Virus record (IMG/VR): IMGVR_UViG_3300048017_000050
Location: 1-36,497 of that record
Direction: 5' to 3' (one strand)
DNA length: 36,497 nucleotides
Source of the DNA: a virus
The notes under the pieces: generated by a model
What the model saw: only the letters and a program-made list of their open reading frames with translations
Told to the model about the DNA's origin: nothing
Databases searched by the model: none
Program-made: the position numbers and the translations under genes
In this document: positions 15,825-23,244 of the stretch, one piece after another
How positions within the stretch are numbered: the stretch's first letter is position 1
Layout: each line of letters begins with the position of its first letter

Positions 15825-16063
15825 GTACCTTTCCTAATCAACTGTAAAACAGTAATGACGCTGACGTTGTGAGCAGCGATTAACTCGCACCGCTCCCGCT
15901 CTTTTAGTGTTGCGGCTTGCCAAAATTGCCAGCCGTTTTGCACCCACGATGTTTCGTAGTCGCCAGCTTCGTCACGCTGCAACGCAATTTCTAGCCCTGC
16001 CTCACTGGAAATCATTTCGTCAATATGCGCTTCAAACCGGGCGCGTGTTTCATTGTTAGTCAT
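15821..16063 (-). CDS. Small phage protein (80 aa), unknown
   Basis: The protein begins MTNNETRARFEAHIDEMISS and includes 'NGWQFWQAATLKERERCELIAAHN'-type sequence. The piece 'W..nGWqFWqAA' followed by 'ere' is a hallmark of small phage proteins of unknown function that I have often seen near Eaa-type genes. ATG 16063 has the leader TTAGGATTGAC. It overlaps the following gene in an ATGA. Confidence 0.75.
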   Translation of the reverse strand: MTNNETRARFEAHIDEMISSEAGLEIALQRDEAGDYETSWVQNGWQFWQAATLKERERCELIAAHNVSVITVLQLIRKGT

Positions 16064-16070
16064 GTCAATC

Positions 16071-16268
16071 CTAATTCCCAAAAGCTGCAATTGAAATAAA
16101 CGAGTCGTAGGCTATCGAAGCCGCGTGCAGGGTGCTGCCTTGGTCTTTAGCTTCTTCAAACCAATCACCGCCCATCTGCCCCGTGCTGCGCATGATGTGT
16201 TGCCACGCTTTGATTGGAATTCTGACAACTTGGTCGCCGTAAATAACAATAACTTCGTCTTTAGTCAT
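16071..16268 (-). CDS. Small phage protein (65 aa), unknown
   Basis: The protein starts MTKDEVIVIYGDQVVRIPIK and ends 'YDSFISIAAFGN'. The first 16 bases of its gene (ATGACTAAAGACGAAG) are identical to the start of the 190-residue gene at 15824, and the upstream leader AAAGGATTGAC matches others in this block. It overlaps the upstream Cys-rich gene in an ATGA. Function unknown. Confidence 0.7.
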   Translation of the reverse strand: MTKDEVIVIYGDQVVRIPIKAWQHIMRSTGQMGGDWFEEAKDQGSTLHAASIAYDSFISIAAFGN

Positions 16269-16726
16269 GTCAATCCTTTAATGTTGTAGGCGGCCACAAG
16301 CGCATCAGCAGCTTCATCACACAAGCAAACTAATTGAGCATTCGCTTGCCTCACCGTCATGTCGGGCATGGTGTCTGTTTTGTCGCGCAGGCGGTCGATT
16401 AGCTCGGCAATGTACTGATCTAGCGGCACTGCGATTGCTGTGGAGCGCCGACTTACCCTTGCATGTTCTGCGCTGTGTCCCAGCTCTCCACACGGCTCCC
16501 AGCACTGATGCCTGTTCTGGCACTGGTGTGGCCGCATCGCTTCATTTTGGCAGGGCTGCATAGCTGTACCGCTTGCATATTTACAATCAGGGTGATGGTC
16601 AGTCCAGACGCAGTTGGCATCGCAGAACCTATCTTTTGGCGGCTCTGCTTGCGCTGCGGCTTGAACGCGCTGCGCTACACACGCGGGACGCTTGCACTGA
16701 TGCGAGCATGAATGAATGTCGGTCAT
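16265..16726 (-). CDS. Cysteine- and histidine-rich protein (153 aa)
   Basis: From ATG 16726 the protein reads MTDIHSCSHQCKRPAC, then 'FCDANCVWTDHHPDCKYA' and 'HQCQNRHQCWEPCGE'; about ten cysteines and many histidines lie in the first 80 residues, so it probably binds zinc. The C-terminus is helical ('AELIDRLRDKTDTMP' to 'CDEAADALVAAYN'), so the gene may be a fusion of a Cys-rich head and a helical tail. The ATG overlaps the stop of the Ala-repeat gene (ATGA). A longer frame continues upstream, but that sequence is the reverse reading of the repeat tract and is not accepted. Confidence 0.72.
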   Translation of the reverse strand: MTDIHSCSHQCKRPACVAQRVQAAAQAEPPKDRFCDANCVWTDHHPDCKYASGTAMQPCQNEAMRPHQCQNRHQCWEPCGELGHSAEHARVSRRSTAIAVPLDQYIAELIDRLRDKTDTMPDMTVRQANAQLVCLCDEAADALVAAYNIKGLT

Positions 16727-17325
16727 ACCGCTACTCCTTCGCAAACGAGCCGTAGCTGCGCTTCTTGTGCGGCCCCCGCAGCAGCACCCGCAGCAGCCTC
16801 CGCAGCATCCCCCGCAGCATCCCGCGCAGCCCTCGCAGCAGCCCCCGCAGCAGCACCCGCAGCAGCCTCCGCAGCATCCCCCGCAGCATCCCGCGCAGCC
16901 CTCGCAGCAGCCCTCGCAGCAGCCCACGCAGCAGTCCCCGCAGCAGCACCCGCAGCATCCCTCGCAGCATCCCCCGCAGCAGCCCACGCAGCACCCGCAG
17001 CATCCTCCGCCGCAGCCAACTCATTTTTTGTTGCCTCGCCGTTTGCAAAGCGTTCGGCCACGTCTAGCGCGTCTAAGCTGCTCTTGTTCGTCATCAGGTG
17101 CTGCACCTGACGAGCGCACCAGACCGCATAGAGTCGTATTTCTCGGTCGTGGCCGTCAACTGCACGCAAGCACCACAAAGCATCGTCCAAGCCATTGCTG
17201 TCGAGAATGGTTGTGATTGCTAACGGCTCGTCATCTGCTGCCGTTTTACCTAAGTACTCTAATAGTTTTTTCCAGCCATCGGCGCAAGGGCTGTGTTTGC
17301 GGATTTTGTTAAGGGTTGTTTTCAT
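16723..17325 (-). CDS. Imm5-like protein with alanine-rich repeat
   Basis: The 200-residue protein has a conserved N-terminal part: MKTTLNKIRKHSPCADGWKK, then 'DDEPLAITTILDSNGLDDALW' and 'EIRLYAVWCARQVQHLM'. It then carries a long alanine-rich helix of repeats such as 'AARDAAGDAAEAAAGAAAG' (about residues 107-190). This is the layout of the phage and prophage proteins annotated as 'putative immunity protein' (Imm5-like). An antitoxin or immunity function has not been shown for phage copies, to my knowledge. I chose ATG 17325 because it overlaps the upstream stop (ATGA). The tract is built from GCN codons, so it is open in nearly all frames and spawns long false ORFs on both strands. Confidence 0.8.
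   Translation of the reverse strand: MKTTLNKIRKHSPCADGWKKLLEYLGKTAADDEPLAITTILDSNGLDDALWCLRAVDGHDREIRLYAVWCARQVQHLMTNKSSLDALDVAERFANGEATKNELAAAEDAAGAAWAAAGDAARDAAGAAAGTAAWAAARAAARAARDAAGDAAEAAAGAAAGAAARAARDAAGDAAEAAAGAAAGAAQEAQLRLVCEGVAV
16772..16913 (-). repeat. Tandem duplication of 69 bp inside the alanine tract
   Basis: Bases 16772-16840 are repeated directly at 16841-16909, with 3 to 4 further matching bases. The unit is 69 bp, or 23 codons, so the duplication keeps the frame. Both copies encode the same series of short Ala/Arg/Asp/Gly motifs. A wider periodicity of 3 and 12-15 bp is present around it, typical of slippage or unequal crossing over. Confidence 0.85.
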
Positions 17326-17489
17326 AACAGTGCTTTCCATTTAGTCTTAGGCTCGTTAGCCCGTTCGACGTAGAAGTGAATTAAGAAATTGAACAACTGA
17401 ACGTAGGTCATCTCCACGCCAGTGTCCTGCTTGAGCCTTGCCCGTATCTGGTCGATGTCCGGGCTGATAGGTACGGTGATGCGTTTCAT
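17322..17489 (-). CDS. Small protein with ribbon-helix-helix-like start (55 aa)
   Basis: The protein begins MKRITVPISPDIDQIRARLK and continues 'TGVEMTYVQLFNFLIHFYVE'. A short strand followed by two helices is the plan of ribbon-helix-helix DNA-binding proteins. It links to the upstream gene and to the Imm5-like gene by ATGA overlaps at both ends. A small transcription factor is possible; the fold is a guess from pattern. Confidence 0.7.
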   Translation of the reverse strand: MKRITVPISPDIDQIRARLKQDTGVEMTYVQLFNFLIHFYVERANEPKTKWKALL

Positions 17490-17674
17490 GGTTGCTTTGC
17501 CTCTTGTAGTAGTTCAATTCGTTCGCGGCTGACGCGCAGCGTGTTGTACCGTTGATGCAGCCGTTGCAAGACCGATACGCGGCGATCTCCCATGCGTTCT
17601 TCAGTCAGCATCTCCAGCACCCGCGCCTCGTTTAGTGTTCGCAATTGAGCGTTAAGACTTCGCCATGTAGTCAT
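17486..17674 (-). CDS. Small helical basic protein (62 aa)
   Basis: The protein starts MTTWRSLNAQLRTLNEARVL and contains 'ERMGDRRVSVLQRLHQRYNTL'. It is helical and basic and similar in tone to phage proteins of unknown function that carry the segment 'LN..Ea.v..mL..E..g.RR...L.R.H.RyN.lR..rER'. Its ribosome-binding site GGAAG lies within the end of the overlapping gene upstream, which it overlaps by 23 bp in another frame. Confidence 0.72.
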   Translation of the reverse strand: MTTWRSLNAQLRTLNEARVLEMLTEERMGDRRVSVLQRLHQRYNTLRVSRERIELLQEAKQP

Positions 17675-17813
17675 ATATCTTCCTTTCTAGTTCAATAATT
17701 ATTTTGTGTAGCCTGGCGACAGTACGCACCGCCGCGTTTGCTTCCCTGCCGCGTATCTTCATTTCGGCTTGCGCCGCTTTTAGCTGCGCTTTCCATAATT
17801 CCACTCGTTTCAT
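17652..17813 (-). CDS. Small coiled-coil protein (53 aa)
   Basis: This 53-codon frame, MKRVELWKAQLKAAQAEMKI and ending 'IIIELERKIYDYMAKS', is almost entirely one amphipathic helix. It starts in an ATGA overlap with the helicase stop and overlaps the next gene by 23 bp in a different frame. The ATGA coupling is the main support. Confidence 0.62.
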   Translation of the reverse strand: MKRVELWKAQLKAAQAEMKIRGREANAAVRTVARLHKIIIELERKIYDYMAKS

Positions 17814-19090
17814 TTCAAAGCCTCCAATGCGATGTCAGACAATGTGCGCTTATCGTGTAGCGCGCGCCAGATTTTTTCATCAATCGTTTTGCGAGTCAGC
17901 AAGATGTAGCACCATACGGCGTGCTGCTGGCCGCTGCGGTGCAGCCGCCCGATGGTCTGCTCGTACAGTTCCAACGACCAAGGCAACGACAGAAACACAA
18001 TATGATGGCTAGCTGCCTGTAAGTTCAGGCCGTGGCCAGCCGATTTTGGATGAACCAGCAGCAACTCAATCTGGCCAGCATTCCACCGTTCAATCGCCCG
18101 GTCGTCGTCCAGCGTCTGCGCGTGCGGTAGGCGGCGCTTGAGTTCGGCCAGTTCTTCTTGGTAGCTATAAACCACTAAAGTATTGGCGCGCTGGTTCTCG
18201 GCCAGCAAGTCATCAAGGCGGTCAAATTTGTGCGGCGACAGCCAGACAGGGCCGTTGTCGGTATACAGAAAGCCGCTGGCCATCTGCTGCAACTTCTGGG
18301 TAACTACAGCCGCGTTGACCGCCACCACATCGTTCAAAACAAAGTCTTTTTTCATGGTGTTGTAGTCAACCATATCCATGTCGCATTGCAATTCGACCGT
18401 GTGCAGCGGCGGCAGCTTGTCCTTGTACTCGCCTGGCTCTAACAAAAACGTGGCTGGCTTGATACGTTCCATAACCTGTGCCAGTGAACCGGGGCGTGGA
18501 GCCCAGTCGCCGTACTCTTTGTTAATCAGGATAAAGTACTGCTGCTGGAACGCGCCCTTGCTGCGCCCCAGCAGCGTCTGGTCAACGATCTTGCACTGGC
18601 CGAATACATCTTCCAAGCCATTGCTGGTAAACGAGCCAGTCAAGCCCCAGCGGATGTTGATCTTGTCGATCACTTTATTAAGCGCCTTGAACCTAGCACC
18701 GGACGGGTTCTTCAGCTTAGTCAGCTCGTCGTAGACGATGCCGTCGATGTGCGATAGGTTCTGTGTCGCCAGCCATTGAATGTTGTCGTAGTTAGTCACA
18801 ATGATCTGCGCGCCGCCGCCGAGCGCTGCCGCCCGTTGCGCTGGTGTGCCCACCGCCACCGCCATCGTCGTACCTTTTGCCCACTTAGGTTGCTCAACTG
18901 GCCACACGTCCGTGCAAACACGCTTGGGCGCTAGCACCAAGAACCGCTTGACCACGCCGTCAGCCAGCATATCTTGCATGGCCGTCAGCGTGATGGCGGT
19001 CTTGCCTGCACCGACTGGCGCTAGGATCATCGCCCGGTCGTGTTCGTACAGGAAGTCAGCCGCAATTTCTTGATAGTCACGCAATTTCAT
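17810..19090 (-). CDS. SNF2/DEAD-like superfamily 2 helicase
   Basis: The 426-residue protein has SF2 helicase motifs: Walker A PVGAGKT at about residues 25-31, the DExx motif as 'YDELTKLKN' near 117-125, 'WGLTGSFTSNGLEDVFGQ' (motif III region), and motifs V and VI as 'SAGHGLNLQAA' and 'QTIGRLHRSGQ'. The SNF2-like 'RLHRSGQ' ending places it with phage DNA translocases. It probably works in replication or recombination together with the adjoining VRR-NUC nuclease. I chose ATG 19090 (MKLRDYQ, the usual family start); TTG 19105 or ATG 19102 would lengthen it by a few residues. Confidence 0.9.
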   Translation of the reverse strand: MKLRDYQEIAADFLYEHDRAMILAPVGAGKTAITLTAMQDMLADGVVKRFLVLAPKRVCTDVWPVEQPKWAKGTTMAVAVGTPAQRAAALGGGAQIIVTNYDNIQWLATQNLSHIDGIVYDELTKLKNPSGARFKALNKVIDKINIRWGLTGSFTSNGLEDVFGQCKIVDQTLLGRSKGAFQQQYFILINKEYGDWAPRPGSLAQVMERIKPATFLLEPGEYKDKLPPLHTVELQCDMDMVDYNTMKKDFVLNDVVAVNAAVVTQKLQQMASGFLYTDNGPVWLSPHKFDRLDDLLAENQRANTLVVYSYQEELAELKRRLPHAQTLDDDRAIERWNAGQIELLLVHPKSAGHGLNLQAASHHIVFLSLPWSLELYEQTIGRLHRSGQQHAVWCYILLTRKTIDEKIWRALHDKRTLSDIALEALK

Positions 19091-19352
19091 GTAGCCACCC
19101 ATCAATTTGTTCTTTGTTCCACAGGCAAACGTAGTTCTGTTTCATGCGTGCCATATCCGACATGAAAACCTTTTGCAAGGGCGACAGCCTGCCGCCCTCA
19201 GTCTTAACCTCGACAAACCATGTTTGGCCGTCTGGCAGGCAGACGATACGGTCAGCTACCCCGCGATGCTGGGGGCTGGTAAATTTGTAGGCCATCCCGC
19301 CAAGCTCTTTGACGCGCTTGATAAGGTAGGCTTCGACTTGTTTTTCTAGCAT
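19077..19352 (-). CDS. VRR-NUC nuclease
   Basis: The 91-residue protein is a stand-alone VRR-NUC (PD-(D/E)XK) domain: 'EKQVEAYLIKRVKELGGMAYKF', then 'HRGVADRIVCLPDGQTWFVEVKTEGGRLSPLQ', quoted in part. The 'GVADRI' and 'FVEVKTEGG' strings carry the catalytic Asp, Glu and Lys. Such nucleases act on branched DNA and usually pair with the SNF2-type helicase found directly downstream, which overlaps it by 14 bp at the chosen start. It is the first gene of the leftward block. Confidence 0.9.
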   Translation of the reverse strand: MLEKQVEAYLIKRVKELGGMAYKFTSPQHRGVADRIVCLPDGQTWFVEVKTEGGRLSPLQKVFMSDMARMKQNYVCLWNKEQIDGWLHEIA

Positions 19353-19382
19353 GGCCTAAATTCTACACCATGTAAAAAAGAT

Positions 19383-19411
19383 TTGCACAACAATTATTTT
19401 GGTGCTACACT
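19383..19411 (+). promoter_or_regulatory. Sigma-70 promoter for the replication block
   Basis: TTGCAC (19383-19388), a 17-bp spacer and TACACT (19406-19411) match the sigma-70 plan closely. It lies about 30 bp upstream of the ATG at 19440, in the 87-bp gap between divergent genes. A leftward promoter in the same gap (for VRR-NUC) is less clear: TTGTGC, a 19-bp spacer and TAGAAT on the - strand. Confidence 0.75.
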
Positions 19412-19439
19412 GAACACCTCATCAACTAAAGGACAATAA

Positions 19440-20534
19440 ATGCAACACTCAAAAATAGTAGGCGGTAGCACCGCCAAGCGCGTTATAAATTGCCCTGGCA
19501 GTGTGGCGCTGGTGGCCGAGATGCCGCCGCAACCCACCAGCTCTTACGCAGAGGAGGGCACGCTGCTTCACGACGAGATAAGCAAATTTCTTGGTGAGTT
19601 GGAATATCGGTTTACTTGCAGCCAAGACCTAATTGTTGATAAGCTCAAACCAGCTTTAGACTTGCTGGACGAGGTAGACCCTGACAAAACAATGGAATAC
19701 GAGGTCGAAACCCGTGTTGGCTTTGGTGACTTGCTGCCCGGCGTGTTTGGCAGCACCGACCTGATGGGTCGTATAGGCAACAAGGCCATCATTTTGGACT
19801 GGAAGTTTGGTTCGGGCGTGCCTGTGCCTGCTGAAGAAAACGAACAGCTTATGTTCTACGCTGCTGCTGCCATGCGTACACCAGCAGCAAAATGGGTGTT
19901 TGATGGCGCGACAGAAGTTGAGCTTATTATCATCCAACCGCCAGCTATAAAACGCTGGACGACCACCATTGAGCGTATCAAAGAGTTTGAGCAGACGCTG
20001 GTTAGGGCTGTGAAGATTGCACAGCAACCAGACGCGCCCCTCAAGCACGGTGACCACTGCCGCTGGTGCGCCGCCAAGCCAACCTGCCCCGTTATCACTG
20101 GCGCAGTAGACCGGGCTATCGTAATGAAAATGGAAAAGATTGACGTTGACAAGATAGGCGCGTATCTACACAATGCAGACCTTCTTGAAGACTGGATCAA
20201 AGACTTGCGTTCGCTTGCCGAGGAGATGATGAAAAAAGGCAAGCCTGTACCAGGATGGAAAATGGTTCCAAAACGGGCGACAAGATCGTGGGCAAACGAA
20301 GCAAACGCAAAGGCTGCGTTGCTAGTTAGCCTCAAAGAATCTGAGGTGGTTGAATCGAAGATGGTTAGCCCGGCTGCTGCCGAGAAGCTGCTTAAAGCGC
20401 AGAAGCTCAAGCTGCCAGATGGCCTGACCGTTTCAATCAGTTCAGGCAACACAATTGCACCGGAGAGTGATCCCCGGCCAGCAGTTGTGTTAATCGGAGC
20501 GCAGTTAAATGCAGCTCTTTCTAAAATCATGTAA
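19440..20534 (+). CDS. DUF2800-type PD-(D/E)XK nuclease
   Basis: The 364-residue protein contains 'STAKRVINCPGSVALVAEMP', 'SYAEEGTLLHDEI', the PD-(D/E)XK strand 'GRIGNKAIILDWKFGSGVPV' (catalytic Asp and Lys near residue 118) and a cysteine cluster 'HCRWCAAKPTCP' near residues 206-217 that may hold an iron-sulphur or zinc ion. This is the layout of DUF2800 proteins, related to RecB and Cas4 nucleases. It starts the replication block with an AAAGGA site. Probably a recombination nuclease; substrate not known. Confidence 0.85.
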   Translation: MQHSKIVGGSTAKRVINCPGSVALVAEMPPQPTSSYAEEGTLLHDEISKFLGELEYRFTCSQDLIVDKLKPALDLLDEVDPDKTMEYEVETRVGFGDLLPGVFGSTDLMGRIGNKAIILDWKFGSGVPVPAEENEQLMFYAAAAMRTPAAKWVFDGATEVELIIIQPPAIKRWTTTIERIKEFEQTLVRAVKIAQQPDAPLKHGDHCRWCAAKPTCPVITGAVDRAIVMKMEKIDVDKIGAYLHNADLLEDWIKDLRSLAEEMMKKGKPVPGWKMVPKRATRSWANEANAKAALLVSLKESEVVESKMVSPAAAEKLLKAQKLKLPDGLTVSISSGNTIAPESDPRPAVVLIGAQLNAALSKIM

Positions 20535-20543
20535 AGGTAAATT

Positions 20544-21197
20544 ATGTTAACTGTTTTTAAATCCGCTGGTCTGCCAGCCGTGTCTTCCCTCGCAACTTCC
20601 TTACGTTCTATTGCCGCCGATGTTGGCCCGGCTGGTGTTGTCATCCTCAAGATGGACAAGACTGGCCATTGGGTATTTGGTGCTGACCAGACCGAGGTGG
20701 AAGAAGATACGACTTGGGCAATCAATCCTTTCTCCTTTGTCCACGGCTTTATCGCTTGGGGCGACGGTGAAGTGTTGGGTGAGAAGATGGCTAGCGTCAG
20801 CCAGCCGCTGCCTGAGTTGGACGTGTCGCCACCCGGCGCTAAGAAAGGCTGGGAGACACAAGTGGGCATGAGCCTGAAATGCTTGTCTGGCGAAGACAAG
20901 GGTATGGAAGCCCGTTTCACCACCACGTCAGTGGGCGGGAAGCGTGCGGTGCAAGCCTTGGCAGTCGCCCTGGCCGAGCAGGTCGATAAAGACCAGACCA
21001 AGCCAGTCGCTATCGTCAAGCTGAAGAAGGATCACTACGCGCACAAGAGCTACGGCAAAATTTACACGCCCGTGTTCCAAGTGGTCGAATGGGTAAGCAT
21101 GGACGGAGAAGAACCAACGCCTGAAAGTGCGTTGACTGCTAGCGTAGAGGCTGATGAAGCTCCCACGCCAGCAGGTCGCCGCCGCCGCGCAGCGTAA
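20544..21197 (+). CDS. Probable single-stranded DNA-binding protein
   Basis: The 217-residue protein is soluble, with strands 'GVVILKMDKTGHWVFGAD', 'WETQVGMSLKCLSGEDKGME' and 'VAIVKLKKDHYAHKSYGKIY', and an acidic-then-basic C-terminal tail (EEPTPESALT and AGRRRRAA). It occupies the place that DUF2815-like ssDNA-binding proteins take between DUF2800 and DNA polymerase in other phages. I did not recognise a specific OB-fold motif. The leader AAAGGTAAATTATG is identical to the leaders of two - strand genes at 26227 and 26714. Confidence 0.65.
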   Translation: MLTVFKSAGLPAVSSLATSLRSIAADVGPAGVVILKMDKTGHWVFGADQTEVEEDTTWAINPFSFVHGFIAWGDGEVLGEKMASVSQPLPELDVSPPGAKKGWETQVGMSLKCLSGEDKGMEARFTTTSVGGKRAVQALAVALAEQVDKDQTKPVAIVKLKKDHYAHKSYGKIYTPVFQVVEWVSMDGEEPTPESALTASVEADEAPTPAGRRRRAA

Positions 21198-21237
21198 GCC
21201 TTTCCTGATGCCCATTCGCAAGAGTGGGCATTGGAAA

Positions 21238-23187
21238 ATGCTCCATATTGATTTTGAAACCCGAAGCCGCTGTGACCTTAAAAAGCATGGTGTTTACAAC
21301 TACGCTCAGGACGCAAGCACCGAAGTGCTGTGTATGTCCTACGCTTTTGACGATGGCCAGGTCAGCACATGGTTGCCCGGCCAGCCGTTCCCTGCCGAGG
21401 TCAAAGACTACACAGGCATGATCTACGCCCACAATGCGGCGTTTGAGCGTCTGATTTTTTGGTATGTCTTACAGATTGACTTCAAGCTGGCGCAGTTCTA
21501 CTGCACCGCAGCACAAGCCCGTGCTAACTGCGCGCCTGGAAGCCTCGAAGACGCGGGGCGCTTTGCTGGCGCTAGTATGAAGAAAGACCACCGGGGCAGT
21601 CAACTGATTCGGTTGCTGTCAATCCCGCAGGCCAACGGCGAGTTTAGACAAGATGCTATCCTGATGGCCGAGATGGTCGCTTACTGTGAACAGGACGTGC
21701 GCGCCATGCGTGCCATCAGCCAAGCCATGCGCCCACTCAGTCAGGATGAGCTGCTGGACTACCACGTCAACGAGCGCATCAACGACCGTGGCGTGCTGGT
21801 CGATGTGCCGCTGTGCGCTGCGGCTGTGCGCTTTGCCGCCGCTGAGACTGAAGAAATCCAGCAGATCGTGGCCGAGGTGACCGAGGGCGCTATCACCAGC
21901 GTCCGGTCGCCCAAGATGCGCGAATGGGTGCTGGAGCGTGTCGGTGAGCAGGCCAAGAAGCTGATGTGGACGGGCGAGAAGTATTCGATTGACAAGACCG
22001 TCCGGGCTAACCTGTTAGCGATGGACGACCCGGAAGAAATACCGCCGCACGTTGCTGATGTGATCCAGTGCGCCGACGATTTATGGGCCAGTTCTGTGGC
22101 CAAGTTTAGCCGCTTGGAGCAGCTAGCTGACGAAGAAGACCACCGCGTCCGGGGCGCGTTTGTTTTCGCTGGTGGTGCTGCTACTGGACGGGCATCCAGT
22201 TATGGAGCACAGGTACATAATTTCACGCGCAAGTGTGCCAAGCAGCCCGATGATGTGCGCCAGGCAATGGTGCGTGGCCATAGCATCACACCCCAATTCG
22301 GCAAGCGTATTACTGACGTTCTAAAGGGTATGCTACGCCCCGCACTGATAGCCAAGCCCGGTCACGTCCTGATTGCCTATGACTGGTCAGCCATTGAAGG
22401 CCGCGTGCATCCTTGGCTGTCTAACTGCCCAACAGGTGAGGCCAAGCTGGACGTGTTTCGCTCTGGCCTTGACCCGTATATCGTGAACGCCGTAGCTACA
22501 TATCGACAATCTTACGAACATATTGCAGCCGAACATGAAGCCGGGCGCAGTGATATGCGTCAGGTAGGCAAGGTTCAAGAGTTGGCGCTAGGTTTTTTAG
22601 GTGGCGCTGGAGCATTTGAGGTGTTCGGTCGCGTTTACGGTATCCATCTATCGGTCGGTGAGATGGCCAGGGCCGTAGACGGCTGGCGTAGGGCAAACCC
22701 TTGGGCGATGCAGCATGGCCAGCAGCTGGAGGGCGCTTATCTGCGCGCCATGAGAAATAAAAACCATGAATTTAGTGCTGGTCGGGTTACCTATATGTTT
22801 GACGGGCAGATGCTCTGGTACAGTCTTCCCTCTGGCCGGGTGCTGTGCTATCCGAATGCGAAATTTGATGAAGAAGGCAACGTGACTTATACAAAAGCAG
22901 CATGGAAACCCGCCGCCGATGCCAAAGAATGGCCACGCGCTCGTCTGTGGCGTGGGCTGGCTGTCGAGAATGTGACACAAGCAGCCGCCCACGACATCCT
23001 GCGCTATTCCCTGCGCCAGATTGATGGCGTTGTATTACACGTCCATGATGAAATTGTTGTCGAATGCCCGTCCGATCAGGCCGAGACAACCGCCGCGCTG
23101 ATGCACCGCGTAATGTGCGAACCACCAGCATGGGCAGAGGGTTTACCCCTAGCTGCCGAGGGTGTGACTACTACCCGTTATTCGTAA
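21238..23187 (+). CDS. DNA polymerase I (family A) with 3'-5' exonuclease
   Basis: The 649-residue protein has an N-terminal 3'-5' exonuclease: DFETRS (residues 4-9, motif I), 'YAHNAAFERL' near 63-72 (motif II) and 'YCEQDVRAM' near 149-157 (motif III). The C-terminal polymerase has motif A 'YDWSAIEGR' near 380, motif B 'RQVGKVQELALGFLGG' near 440-455 and motif C 'HVHDEIVVE' near 601-609. This is the phage T7/PolA layout without a 5'-3' exonuclease. I chose ATG 21238 because homologues start MLHxDFETRS; ATG 21208 and 21154 are alternatives, the last overlapping the previous gene. Confidence 0.92.
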   Translation: MLHIDFETRSRCDLKKHGVYNYAQDASTEVLCMSYAFDDGQVSTWLPGQPFPAEVKDYTGMIYAHNAAFERLIFWYVLQIDFKLAQFYCTAAQARANCAPGSLEDAGRFAGASMKKDHRGSQLIRLLSIPQANGEFRQDAILMAEMVAYCEQDVRAMRAISQAMRPLSQDELLDYHVNERINDRGVLVDVPLCAAAVRFAAAETEEIQQIVAEVTEGAITSVRSPKMREWVLERVGEQAKKLMWTGEKYSIDKTVRANLLAMDDPEEIPPHVADVIQCADDLWASSVAKFSRLEQLADEEDHRVRGAFVFAGGAATGRASSYGAQVHNFTRKCAKQPDDVRQAMVRGHSITPQFGKRITDVLKGMLRPALIAKPGHVLIAYDWSAIEGRVHPWLSNCPTGEAKLDVFRSGLDPYIVNAVATYRQSYEHIAAEHEAGRSDMRQVGKVQELALGFLGGAGAFEVFGRVYGIHLSVGEMARAVDGWRRANPWAMQHGQQLEGAYLRAMRNKNHEFSAGRVTYMFDGQMLWYSLPSGRVLCYPNAKFDEEGNVTYTKAAWKPAADAKEWPRARLWRGLAVENVTQAAAHDILRYSLRQIDGVVLHVHDEIVVECPSDQAETTAALMHRVMCEPPAWAEGLPLAAEGVTTTRYS

Positions 23188-23192
23188 AAAAA

Positions 23193-23216
23193 AGCCCCTG
23201 CGGTAAGGCAGGGGCT
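23193..23216 (-). terminator. Hairpin between polymerase and primase, terminator only for - strand
   Basis: AGCCCCTGC (23193-23201) pairs perfectly with GCAGGGGCT (23208-23216) around a 6-base loop. The 8 A before it give a T tail only on the - strand (23186-23193), where it is a good rho-independent terminator. For the + strand it lacks a tail and would be a stable stem in the mRNA just before the primase ribosome-binding site. Confidence 0.75.
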
Positions 23217-23244
23217 AACTCATCAACTAGAAGGAGAATGAAAC

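Noticed and set aside
16712-17216. Long Pro/Gln- or Ala/Ser-rich ORFs on the + strand and Cys/Gly- or Leu/Arg-rich ORFs on the - strand
   Set aside because: All are other-frame readings of the GCN-rich tract of the Imm5-like gene. The conserved N-terminal half supports only the frame 17325 to 16723.
19856-21019. 387-residue - strand ORF
   Set aside because: It lies opposite the DUF2800 nuclease and the ssDNA-binding gene, both with good leaders and recognisable protein motifs. Long antisense ORFs are common opposite such codon use.
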